Below are positions 1-9,194 of a stretch of 11,863 bases of DNA, in pieces. How positions within the stretch are numbered: position 1 is the stretch's first letter; every line of letters starts with the position of its first letter. The stretch lies in assembly GCA_034666465.1 (NCBI GenBank), contig JAXDLT010000224.1:1-11863 (forward strand), given 5' to 3'. A program made the translations under genes and the position numbers. The notes under the pieces are model-generated. The model was not told where the DNA came from, made no database searches, and worked only from the letters and a program-made list of their open reading frames with translations. The stretch comes from CF-96 sp028287605 (GTDB taxonomy: Bacteria > Chloroflexota > Dormibacteria > Aeolococcales > Aeolococcaceae).

Positions 1-73
<73 letters not shown>

Positions 74-77
74 ACTC

Positions 78-119
<42 letters not shown>

Positions 120-149
120 TGCCGTCGATGTGAACTCTTGGGCAAGATA

Positions 150-186
<37 letters not shown>

Positions 187-344
187 GACGGCCTTTCCAT
201 TCAGAGCCGTCGGATCACTATGCCCGACTTTCGTCCCTGCTCGGCCTGTCAGCCTCACAGTCAAGCTCCCTTATGCCATTGCACTCTCTAGGCCTGATTT
301 CCATCCAGGCTGAGGGAACCTTTGGGCGCCTCCGTTACATTTTG

Positions 345-377
<33 letters not shown>

Positions 378-637
378 CCACGGTCCCGACACCGGATCAC
401 GGTGCCGGTTAGAAATAAAATCTAGCAAGGCTGGTATTCCACCGGCGACTCCACCGAACCTGGCGGCCCGGCTTCGCAGTCTCCCAGCTATCCTCTACAT
501 GCTAGACCCCATTCCAGTGGCAAGTTATAGTAAAGCTCCACGGGGTCTTTCCGTCCTGCCGCGGGTAACCTGCATCTTCACAGGTACTTCAGTTTCGCCG
601 AGTGCGTGGCCGAGACAGCGCCCAACTCGTTACGCCA

Positions 638-676
<39 letters not shown>

Positions 677-1385
677 CTCTCTCTTACCCGCCGTCAGTCA
701 GCGGGCGGAGGCGTATCCAGCGCCTCCCTGCATGTCGCCATGCAGATGGGACCATCTCTTCACCCAAACACTGGGTGTCTGGCGTATGGCCTCTGAGGAT
801 TCTGATCAGTTCGGTCCCTTGGTTTCTGCCGGTTCATCGTGCTCACGACCTCCACGATGGAGGCGAGCCCCTGACACGTCAGATGCTTTCCGCTCTGCAT
901 CATCTCGATGCAGCCGGCGAACTTGTCGAAGTCCTCTCGCCTCGCTGACCGCAACCGGTGTTCCCGAAAGAACGGGATGATCACCTGAAGCAGGTCAGCT
1001 CTTCTCCGCACCACGTAGCGGCACAGCCGCTCCCGGTGATCGTCCCGAGGACGATCAGTGAGCACCATGCCCACTCCGAAGAACCTCGCGAAGCTCGTGG
1101 AGGCAGGAGACGCTCTTCGCCCCCTGGGTCACCACGAACTCATGGAAGACCTGGTAGCCAGCCCGATATCCCACTCGCCGACACGGCTTGCCTGCCGCAC
1201 CAGACCGAGCGAGAAACAGCCTTCACCGTCGACAAAACCAAGGACCCATCCGATTCTGACCAGTCTTTCCTGCTGATTGTCCGCACCCATCACATTGTCA
1301 CTCTACCAAACATCGGTTCGGCGAAGTAGTGTGGGATCCACGGGTGTTCCAGCATATAGCCAGATTTCTCTAAGGCAGCTATTCC
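677..1385 (-). mobile_element. Group I intron in 23S rRNA at position L1931
   Basis: A 709-nt insertion interrupts the universally conserved helix 69-71 segment exactly between the U1931 and A1932 equivalents. Group I hallmarks are readable on the minus strand. The 5' exon ends in U and the intron ends in G (677). P1 pairs exon CUAAGGU (1392..1386) with guide GCCUUAG (1376..1370), giving U.G at the splice site. P3 pairs UCUGGC (1364..1359) with GCCAGA (783..778). P4 pairs UGCUG (1354..1350) with CAGCA (1275..1271). P5 pairs CACCC (1346..1342) with GGGUG (1288..1284). P6 pairs CUGGUCAG (1263..1256) with CUGAUCAG (809..802). The R element is 798..781 and the S element 760..749; their P7 is GGCCAU with AUGGUC. 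P8 is a CACCC/GGGTG hairpin at 777..761. No core element is missing, so self-splicing looks possible. The P6 loop contains the endonuclease remnant. A L1931 intron with a LAGLIDADG gene is known in Thermotoga; assignment to a subgroup (IA or IB type) is left open. Confidence 0.93.
684..1290 (-). pseudogene. LAGLIDADG homing endonuclease, broken by three apparent frameshifts
   Basis: A single-motif LAGLIDADG enzyme cuts the intronless 23S gene as a homodimer so that the intron is copied in. The proposed ATG at 1290 (GTG at 1293 is an alternative, with an in-frame stop just upstream) opens MGADNQQERLVRIGW, then VLGFVDGEGCF, the LAGLIDADG helix with its acidic residue E23. This frame shifts near 1170-1190; without the shift it stops at 1129. 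The second frame reads YQVFHEFVVTQGAKSVSC and CLHELRE, then an extra G near 1084-1085 moves to a third frame with FFGVGMVLTDR, LLQVIIPFF, EDFDKFAGCIEMM and STMNRQKPR. A third extra G at 816-818 leads to ELIRILRGHTPDT and EEMVPSAWRHAG, ending at TAA 686-684. Repaired, it would be about 201 residues. Family resemblance is from memory of bacterial and plastid 23S intron enzymes. The third shift is the least certain: without it the frame stops at 760. Real decay is likelier than sequencing error, because the long GC-rich genes to the right are intact. Confidence 0.85.
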
Positions 1386-1429
<44 letters not shown>

Positions 1430-2191
1430 AATTCAGGGCTTGCACCCCTCCTCTTAACCTTCCGGCACCGGGCAGGCGTCAGCCCCTATACGTCAGCTTG
1501 CGCTTTAGCAGAGACCTGTGTTTTTAGTAAACAGTCGGTTGGGCCTTTTCTCTGCGGCCCCCGGCAGCTCACGGCGCAAGGCCGATCACCACCAGGGGCT
1601 CCCCTTCTCCCGAAGTTACGGGGACATTTTGCCGAGTTCCTTAGCCACGCTTCTCTCGATCGCCTTGGAATCCTCTTCCCACCTACCTGTGTCGGTTTGC
1701 GGTACGGGCACCGCCGTTCTCGCTAGAGGTTTTTCTTGGAGGCATGGGATCGGCCCCATCAGCACTAGGTGCTTTGGCATCCTCTCGGGGTTATGCCAGG
1801 CGGATTTGCCTACCTGACCCCCTACCTGTTTGCGTCGGGGACAACCGGCGCCCCGTAAGGCCTACCCTTCCCCGTCACCCCATTGCTCAAGCGAACGGTC
1901 GGTGGTGTTGGAATGTTGACCAACTGTCCATCGCCTACGCCTTTCGGCCTCGGCTTAGGCCCGACTGACCCTGGGACGAGTAACGTTGCCCAGGAAACCT
2001 TAGGCTTACGGCGAACACGTTTTTCACGCGTTTCTCGCTACTTGTGCCGGCATTCGCACTTCTGTCCGCTCCACCGGTCCTCACGGTCCGGCTTCGCTGC
2101 AGGCAGAACGCTCCTCTACCACGACCCGCTTGCGCGGGCCATCCACGGCTTCGGTTGCAAGCTTGAGCCCCGATCATTGTCGGCGCCACGA

Positions 2192-2225
<34 letters not shown>

Positions 2226-2855
2226 TGGTGGCTGCTTCTAAGCCAACATCCTGGTTGTCTGGGCACCGTGACATCCTTTCCCACTTAGCTTGCGATTAGG
2301 GACCTTAGCCGGTGGTCTGGGCTGTTTCCCTTTCGACTATGAAGCTTAGCCCCCACAGTCTCACTGCCGCCGGAAAATCTGCTGTCATTCGGAGTTTGGT
2401 TGGGTTTGGTAACGAGGTGATCGCCCCTAGCCCATTCAGTGCTCTACCAACAACAGACCCATCGACGACGCTGCACCTAAATGCATTTCGAGGAGAACCA
2501 GCTATATCCGAGTTCGATTGGCATTTCACCGCTATCCACAGTTCATCCGCCGCGTTTTCAACCGGGGTCGGTTCGGGCTTCCACGCGGTTTTACCCGCGC
2601 TTCACCCTGACCATGGATAGGTCACTCGGTTTCGGGTCTACTCAGTGCGACTACAACCGCCTTGCGGCGGCCACGCCCTGTTCGGACTCGCTTTCGCTTC
2701 GGCTCCGGGTGTGTACCCCTTAACCTCGCCACACTGAAGTAACTCGCCGGCTCATTCTACAAAAGGCACGCAATCAGGCATTTCCCGAAGGACATAGCCC
2801 TCTCACGGTTTGTAAGCACACGGTTTCAGGTACTTTTAACTCCCCTTCCGGGGTG

Positions 2856-2897
<42 letters not shown>

Positions 2898-3414
2898 CAA
2901 GGGTATTTAGCCTTGGACGATGGTCCGCCCAGATTCCCACAGAATTCCACGTGTTCCGTGGTACTTGGGAACACCCTATGGAGGTCGCCGCCTTTCGTCT
3001 ACAGGGCTGTCACCTGCTGTGGCCGGCCTTTCCAGAACCGTTCGACTAGACGACGACTTGGTAACTCCATGTCCCCCCGGCAGAGGGGACCAAGGGGTCC
3101 CACGACCCCGCGACGGAAACGCCTGCCGGCTTTCACGCCGCCGCGGTTTAGGCTGTCCCCGTTTCGCTCGCCACTACTCAGGGGATAATGTCTCTTCCTG
3201 CGGGTACTAAGATGTTTCAGTTCCCCGCGTGCCCTCTACCCGGTCTATATATTCAACCGGGAGTACCTGGACATTACTCCAGGTGGGTTGCCCCATTCGG
3301 AGATCCCCGGATCAACGCTCGCTAGCAGCTCCCCGAGGCTTATCGCAGCAACGCCACGTCCTTCATCGGCCCTTGGTGCCAAGGCATCCACCGTGTGCTC
3401 TTCGTAGCTTGACC

Positions 3415-3670
3415 TCCTATCTTCACTGTTCAACGACTGAACATGGAGGTGCCCGCCAGCCATGGCCCACCCCCTGGGGGTGGCGGCTGCGGACGTACGC
3501 GCATGGTGTTTCGCTCTCGGCGTTCGTTCTGAAGCAGTCTCCGTCATGTTCACGTTCCGGCGGGGGGGACCCGCCGAAGGTGTACGGAGACCTACACTCT
3601 CGCAGACTATTCCTGATGTGAAGGTTCTGGGGTCTCGCGCGCGGCCCGGCCGCGGCGGGTGGTGTCGCCC
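3415..3670 (-). other. tRNA-Ala to 23S spacer of the rrn operon
   Basis: Transcribed spacer of 256 nt without a gene. It contains a GC hairpin (CGGCGGG at 3558..3564 against CCCGCCG at 3570..3576). Just ahead of the 23S 5' end is GTTGAACAGTGAAG (3434..3421), which loosely resembles the boxA-like element of the 16S leader and could be a second antitermination site. That last reading is inference from weak similarity. Part of the spacer should form the 23S processing stem with sequence beyond the window's left edge. Confidence 0.6.
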
Positions 3671-3743
3671 TGGAGATGGGCGGGCTCGAACCGCCGACCC
3701 CCTGCTTGCAAAGCAGGTGCTCTCCCAGCTGAGCTACATCCCC
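3671..3743 (-). tRNA. tRNA-Ala(UGC)
   Basis: A complete 73-nt cloverleaf on the minus strand. The acceptor GGGGATG pairs with CATCTCC (one G.U), with discriminator A at 3671. The D arm is GCTCAGCTGGGAGAGC, the anticodon stem-loop CCTGC-TTTGCAA-GCAGG carries TGC, and the T arm is GGCGGTTCGAGCCCGCC. No CCA is encoded, so the end must be added by the CCA-adding enzyme. This is the second of the two spacer tRNAs, the order common in bacterial rrn operons. Confidence 0.98.
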
Positions 3744-3800
3744 GTGCTGCCAGTGACGGCCGGGACGATCCCGGCCGGCCCGTCGGAGGAGGCGCGGACG

Positions 3801-3874
3801 TGGGCCTTTCTGGATTCGAACCAGAGACCTCACGGTTATCAGCCGTGCGCTCTCACCAACTGAGCTAAAGGCCC
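3801..3874 (-). tRNA. tRNA-Ile(GAU)
   Basis: A complete 74-nt cloverleaf on the minus strand. The acceptor GGGCCTT pairs with AAGGCCC, with discriminator A at 3801. The D arm is GCTCAGTTGGTGAGAGC, the anticodon stem-loop CACGG-CTGATAA-CCGTG carries GAT, and the T arm is TCTGGTTCGAATCCAGA. CCA is not encoded. It lies 57 nt upstream of tRNA-Ala in the same transcript. Confidence 0.98.
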
Positions 3875-4291
3875 CCGCTGGGTGCGCCCGCGGGACAGGT
3901 CGCGGTCCTCCCCCGTGCGGCCTGGGCCGCCGGGGGGCCGTGTTCCTTGACCCCTGAAGGAGTGGAGCGACTGACCGCGCAGGCCGACGTGTGACCTGTC
4001 GTGCTGGATGGCCACTTCGCGGCCTTTTTCAGCAGATTCCCACTGCCACTGGTCGGCCTTCCCCCCGGACGCCCACGGCGCGAGTGCCGTGCACGGTTGG
4101 CCCGGGGGCCCCGAACGTGCTCCCCGATACTCTTCGCGGTTGCCCTCTCCGCCGCCGGCGGCGCCCGCGAACGGGCACGACCGAGACGGGAGGACCGCTA
4201 CATCTTCGCGGTTCTGCACGCCGGTTGCTGCGCAACCTGAGCTGACCGACCTCTACCGCGCAGCTCACGCCGCGGGCGAGGGTCGCTCCCT
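3875..4291 (-). other. 16S to tRNA-Ile spacer, no gene
   Basis: Spacer of 417 nt. Short open frames here have no recognisable content. Several GC-rich inverted repeats are visible, for example GGTTGCGCAGCAACC near 4220-4235 and GCACGGCACTCGCGCCGTGG near 4070-4090, consistent with structured pre-rRNA. The segment next to 4291 should contain the 3' strand of the 16S processing stem. I see no extra tRNA, 5S gene or insertion. Confidence 0.7.
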
Positions 4292-5802
<1,511 letters not shown>

Positions 5803-5935
5803 AAGTTTCCACGTATCACGAGATCCGGCCGGAGCCGGATCCAATTTTGACGTGAATCGACGAGGTCCCACGCCAGGACGCGACCTTGCGGACGCGTCCC
5901 CATGGGCCTTTGCGGAAAGTCGTCTCCACTCTTCA

Positions 5936-5945
5936 ATTGTCAAAG
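5936..5945 (-). promoter_or_regulatory. boxA-like antitermination element in rrn leader
   Basis: The minus strand reads CTTTGACAAT, one mismatch from the core CTTTAACAAT of the E. coli rrn boxA bound by NusB/NusE. It lies in the leader between the promoter and 16S, where boxA is expected. The surrounding leader (5803-5996) has no gene. It contains a hairpin GATCCGGC/GCCGGATC (5822..5829 with 5834..5841), just upstream of the 16S 5' end. Confidence 0.6.
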
Positions 5946-6003
5946 TTCACGGCACGTCACACAGGCGGTGACGCGTGCCCCCTGGCAGGCGGGCAAGGGT
6001 CCG

Positions 6004-6033
6004 ATTATAGGTGCCACGTCCCGGCCGTGTCAA
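6004..6033 (-). promoter_or_regulatory. rrn operon promoter with consensus -35 and -10
   Basis: The minus strand reads TTGACA (6033..6028), 18 nt of spacer, then TATAAT (6009..6004). Both hexamers match the housekeeping sigma consensus perfectly, which is striking in such GC-rich sequence. Transcription would begin near 5997, giving a leader of about 195 nt before 16S. The position and strength fit a stable-RNA promoter. Confidence 0.92.
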
Positions 6034-6224
6034 GACCGCGAGCGCCGAGGGCGTTCGCGCTGTACTCGACCGGTTCCTACCGGTGGCCCCAGCCCCCGGC
6101 AGCGAGGCGGGAGTATACCGGGTCGGTGGGGTGGCGTGGGGTCCCGGGTCAGGGCCGGTCCGGGTGATACCCGGGGGACGGCGGGGTCAAACCACCCCCG
6201 GCCCCGGGATCCGGGCCGCCCCGC
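6034..6224 (-). other. recR to rrn promoter intergenic region with inverted repeats
   Basis: No gene is seen. Immediately after the recR stop is a GC-rich inverted repeat (GGCCC...GGGCC, about 6200-6217) that could be a terminator, although no long T-run follows. CCGGGT-GAT-ACCCGG (6160..6174) and ACCGGT-TCCT-ACCGGT (6069..6084) are perfect short hairpins or operator-like palindromes. The second is centred about 43 nt upstream of the rrn -35 element. Their function is unknown. Confidence 0.45.
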
Positions 6225-6824
6225 TCAGATGGCGCGACGCCCGGCGAAGGCGCGGGCCACGGTGAGCTCGTCGGCGTACTGGACGTTCGAGCCCGCCGGC
6301 AGGCCGTGCGCGAGGCGGGAGACCGTGACCCCGGTGGCGGCGAGGCGCTCGGCGAGGTAGTGGGCGGTGGCCTCGCCCTCGACGTCGGGGTCGGTGGCCA
6401 CGATCACCTCGGTCACCCCGCCGGCCTCCAGGCGGTGCACCAGCTCCTCGACGCGAAGCTGGCCCGGCCCCACCCCGTCGATCGGCGAGATCGCCCCCTG
6501 GAGGACGTGGTAGACGCCCTGGAACTCGCCGCTGCGCTCGATGGCGAGCACGTCGAGCGCGTCCTCGACCACGCAGATCGCGGCCGGGTCGCGCCGGGCG
6601 TTGGCGCAGATGCCGCAGAGCTCACCCTCGGCGATGAAGAAGCAGCGCGAGCAGGGGCGGACCGAGCCGCGGAGGTCGGCGAGCGCGGCCGCCAGCCGCT
6701 CGACCGACTCGCGGGGGGCGGTGAGGCAGTGGAAGGTGAGTCGCTGGGCGGTCTTCGGCCCGACCCCCGGCAGGCGGCCGAACTCCGCAGCCAGCCGTTC
6801 GATGGCCGGGGGGACGAGGCTCAA
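6225..6824 (-). CDS. recR: Recombination mediator protein RecR
   Basis: RecR works with RecO (and RecF) to load RecA onto SSB-coated single-stranded DNA at gaps. The 199-residue length is typical of the family. In order: an N-terminal helix-hairpin-helix region with LPGVGPKTAQRL (18-29); a C4 zinc finger with C58, C61, C70 and C73; a Toprim domain with the acidic E87 in VVEDALDVL and ATDPDVEGEAT (143-153) supplying D145 and D147; and a C-terminal segment with LAHGLPAGSNVQYADELT. The start is TTG at 6824, the only plausible in-frame choice downstream of the TAG that ends ybaB. That stop lies 21 nt upstream, and no strong Shine-Dalgarno is visible, so translational coupling to ybaB is likely. 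It is the last gene of dnaX-ybaB-recR, before the rrn operon. Confidence 0.97.
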   Translation of the reverse strand: MSLVPPAIERLAAEFGRLPGVGPKTAQRLTFHCLTAPRESVERLAAALADLRGSVRPCSRCFFIAEGELCGICANARRDPAAICVVEDALDVLAIERSGEFQGVYHVLQGAISPIDGVGPGQLRVEELVHRLEAGGVTEVIVATDPDVEGEATAHYLAERLAATGVTVSRLAHGLPAGSNVQYADELTVARAFAGRRAI

Positions 6825-6845
6825 CGGGCCGGCACCCGCCGCCTG

Positions 6846-7154
6846 CTAGAGCAGCCCGGGGGGAAGGCCGAGACCCGCCGTCAGGCTGCCCATCTGCTGC
6901 GAGGCGAGCTCGCGGGAGCGGTCGAGGGCGTCGTTCACGGCGGCGAGCACCATGTCCGCGAGCAGCTCCGCGCCCTCCTCGAGCACCTCGGGCTCGATGA
7001 CCACGGCGAGGATGCGCTGATGGCCGTTGGCGGTCACGCTGATGGCCCCACCACCGGCGGTCCCGGTCACCTCGACCGTCTCCAGCTCCTCCTGCATCCT
7101 GGCCATCTTGGTCTGCATCTGCTGGAGCTGCTTCATCATCTTCTGGTTCTGCAC
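6846..7154 (-). CDS. ybaB: YbaB/EbfC family nucleoid-associated protein
   Basis: A small DNA-binding protein of 102 residues, the usual family size, which forms dimers and binds DNA in the nucleoid. The N-terminal amphipathic helix (QNQKMMKQLQQMQTKMARMQ) is followed by the strand region VEVTGTAGGGAISVTANGHQ (27-46), with the GGGAISVTANG signature. A helix rich in acidic residues follows (EEGAELLADMVLAAVNDAL). The GTG at 7154 is chosen because GGAGG (7165..7161) precedes it by 6 nt; ATG codons at residues 6-7 would lie too far from that site. It starts 32 nt after the dnaX stop and ends 21 nt before recR. dnaX-ybaB-recR is a very widely conserved cluster. Confidence 0.95.
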   Translation of the reverse strand: MQNQKMMKQLQQMQTKMARMQEELETVEVTGTAGGGAISVTANGHQRILAVVIEPEVLEEGAELLADMVLAAVNDALDRSRELASQQMGSLTAGLGLPPGLL

Positions 7155-7160
7155 GTAGCG

Positions 7161-7165
7161 CCTCC
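7161..7165 (-). promoter_or_regulatory. Shine-Dalgarno site of ybaB
   Basis: GGAGG on the minus strand, 6 nt before the GTG at 7154. It matches the 16S anti-Shine-Dalgarno (CCTCC) and decides the non-ATG start. Confidence 0.8.
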
Positions 7166-7186
7166 GCTTGGTGGGTCGGGTTGAGT

Positions 7187-9124
7187 CTACGCGGGGCCGT
7201 CGGCGGCGGTGTCGCGGAGCCGGCTGGCGGTGATGCGGCTGCCCGGGAAGGTGGCCAGCACCGCGGCGGTGGCGTCCGGCGCCCCGGGAGCGGCCGGCGG
7301 CGCCGGCGGCTGGGGCGGATCGGACCCCGAGAAGACCGCCTCCACCGTGCAGGGGCCACCGGCGACCTCGGAGATGACCTCGTCCAGGAGCCGCGCCTTC
7401 TGGCGCTCCTGGAGCCGCTCGAGGTGGAAGCCGTAGGGGGCGCCCACCACCAGGCGGCCCGGGGTCGCCACCAGCGGGCGGCAGGACCGGAGCACCCCCG
7501 CGAGCATCGGGTCGCGGCGGTTGACGGCGTCGACGATGGTGGTCCAGAGCGCCTGCCAGGCGTCGAGGTCGGCGGGAGGTCCGGCGGACGGCGCGGTGGC
7601 GGCCGGCGGAGCCGAGGCCGGCGGCGGCTCCGAAGCGCTGGCGACGGCCGGTTCCGCCGGCGCGACCGGTGGCTCCTCCGGCGCCGGGACCGCCTCGGCG
7701 GCAGCCGGCGGCGGGGCCACCTCGGCAGCGACCGGCGGCGAGACCGCGTCGGAGGCGCGCGGCGGCGGGGCCACCTCGGCAGCGACCGGCGCGACTGCCT
7801 CGCCGGCGCGCGGCGGCGGGGCCACCTCGGCGGCAACCGGCGGCGCAACTGCCTCACCGGCGCGCGGCGGCGGGGCGACCTCGGCGGCGACCGCCGGCGG
7901 GGCCGCCGCGGAGGCGCGCGGCGGCGGCGCCACCGGTGGCGTCGCGGCGCCGCTAGCACGGCGACGCTCCAGCTGGGCGACGCGGACGCTGAGCGCGGCC
8001 AGGGCGGCGCCGCCGTCTCCCGTCCCCGGGCCGGGCCCGGCCGGGCCGCCGCCGTGGAGCAGGCGGAGCAGGCTCAGCTCGACCTGGAGGCGGGCGTCCA
8101 CCGGCTGGCGGAGGTTGATCTCCGCGGCGGCAAAGGCGTCGAGCGCCTCGACCCAGAGGCCGCGGCGGGCGGTCCCGGCGAGCTCGCGGCAGATCTCCAC
8201 CTCGTCGGCGCCGAGGTCGGCGCCGTCGGAGGCTCCCAGTGCCACCAGCTCGGCGGCACGGGCCAGCCGGGACAGGTCGCGGAGCAGCTGGCGGGCGTCG
8301 GCGCCGGACTCGAAGGCGCGGGCGGTGGCGCGCAGGGTCTCGGCGGCATCGCCGGCGGCGAGGCCGAGCAGAAGCGAGCCCACGACGGCGGGGTCGGCGA
8401 GCCCCAGCGAGCGGCGCACCGTCTCCAGCCTCAGCGGCCGCTCGCCGGTGCCCAGCGCCTGGTCGAGGAGCGACATGGCGTCGCGGACGCTGCCCTGCCC
8501 GGCGCGGGCGAGCAGGTCGAGCGCGGCGGGCTCGGCCTCGGCCCCCTCCTGGCCGAGGATGCGGCCGAGGTGGGCGGCGATGTCCGGCCGCTCGACGCGG
8601 CGGAAGTCGAAGCGCTGGACCCGCGAGCGCACCGTTTCCGGCACCTTGTGCGGCTCGGTGGTGGCGAGGATGAAGAGGACGTGGGGCGGCGGCTCCTCGA
8701 GGGTCTTGAGGAACGCGTTCCACGCCTCGGTGGTGAGCATGTGGGCCTCGTCGATGATGTAGACCTTGCGGCGAAGCGAGGCGGGGAGGAACTTGACCCG
8801 CTCGCGCAGCTCGCGCATCTCGTCGATGCCGCGGTTGCTCGCCGCGTCGATCTCGAGAACGTCGACGGCGCCCCCACCGAGCACCTCGACGCAGGCCGTG
8901 CACCGGTTGCAGGGCTCGCCGCCGGCGGGCTGGAGGCAGGTGATCGCGCGGGCCAGGATGCGCGCCGTCGAGGTCTTGCCGGTGCCGCGGATGCCCGAGA
9001 AGAGGTACGCGTGGGCGAGCTCGCCGCTGCGCACCTGGTTGCGGAGGGTGTCCGCGACGTGAGCCTGCCCGATCAGGTCGGCGAACGTCGCCGAGCGGTA
9101 CTTGCGGTAGAGGGCGATGCTCAC
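7187..9124 (-). CDS. dnaX: DNA polymerase III subunit tau (clamp-loader ATPase DnaX)
   Basis: DnaX is the ATPase of the clamp loader that places the beta clamp on DNA and ties the replisome together. The 645-residue product starts VSIALYRKYR at a GTG (9124), matching the family opening ALYRKYRP. A GTG at 9202 would add 26 residues encoded in the 3' part of the SRP RNA gene, so I reject it. Residues: Walker A GIRGTGKT 44-51; zinc-binding C63, C72, C75 and C78; Walker B VYIIDEAH 121-128; arginine-finger motif SRVQ 167-170 (usually SRCQ); sensor-2 GSVRDAMSLLDQ 211-222. A helical collar extends to about 357. A Pro/Ala linker at 390-518 contains tandem repeats. The C-terminal domain V-like segment is about 519-600. 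There is no A-rich slippery site, so a separate gamma form from frameshifting is not indicated. No good Shine-Dalgarno is seen: GAGGAG lies 13 nt away. Confidence 0.96.
   Translation of the reverse strand: MSIALYRKYRSATFADLIGQAHVADTLRNQVRSGELAHAYLFSGIRGTGKTSTARILARAITCLQPAGGEPCNRCTACVEVLGGGAVDVLEIDAASNRGIDEMRELRERVKFLPASLRRKVYIIDEAHMLTTEAWNAFLKTLEEPPPHVLFILATTEPHKVPETVRSRVQRFDFRRVERPDIAAHLGRILGQEGAEAEPAALDLLARAGQGSVRDAMSLLDQALGTGERPLRLETVRRSLGLADPAVVGSLLLGLAAGDAAETLRATARAFESGADARQLLRDLSRLARAAELVALGASDGADLGADEVEICRELAGTARRGLWVEALDAFAAAEINLRQPVDARLQVELSLLRLLHGGGPAGPGPGTGDGGAALAALSVRVAQLERRRASGAATPPVAPPPRASAAAPPAVAAEVAPPPRAGEAVAPPVAAEVAPPPRAGEAVAPVAAEVAPPPRASDAVSPPVAAEVAPPPAAAEAVPAPEEPPVAPAEPAVASASEPPPASAPPAATAPSAGPPADLDAWQALWTTIVDAVNRRDPMLAGVLRSCRPLVATPGRLVVGAPYGFHLERLQERQKARLLDEVISEVAGGPCTVEAVFSGSDPPQPPAPPAAPGAPDATAAVLATFPGSRITASRLRDTAADGPA
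7706..7918 (-). repeat. Tandem 54-bp repeat inside dnaX (four units)
   Basis: Four in-frame units at 7706-7759, 7760-7810, 7811-7864 and 7865-7918 (54, 51, 54 and 54 bp), each opening cggcggcgggg on the plus strand. They encode copies close to VAAEVAPPPRAGEAVAPP in the proline- and alanine-rich linker of DnaX. The 51-bp unit has lost one codon, so the frame is kept. Such arrays change by slippage and the copy number is probably variable among relatives. Confidence 0.88.
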
Positions 9125-9165
9125 CGGCGGACGCGGTCTCCTCGGCAGGGGTGGACGGGCGACCA

Positions 9166-9189
9166 CCTCCCCCCCTTGCAGGGGGGAGG
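9166..9189 (-). terminator. GC-only hairpin between SRP RNA and dnaX
   Basis: A perfect 9-bp stem (cctcccccc, 9166..9174, with ggggggagg, 9181..9189) and a 6-nt loop. It lies just past the 3' end of the SRP RNA and 42 nt before the dnaX start. It may terminate or stabilise the SRP RNA, or regulate dnaX. No T-run follows, so factor-independent termination is uncertain. It could also be a copy of a dispersed palindromic repeat. Confidence 0.45.
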
Positions 9190-9194
9190 GGTAG

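Noticed and set aside
6112..6117. TATACT as a -10 box upstream of the rrn promoter
   Set aside because: No acceptable -35 hexamer is present at 16-18 nt spacing.
6164..6190. Second rrn promoter TTGACC...TATCAC
   Set aside because: The spacer is only 15 nt and the -10 box is weak compared with the perfect promoter downstream.
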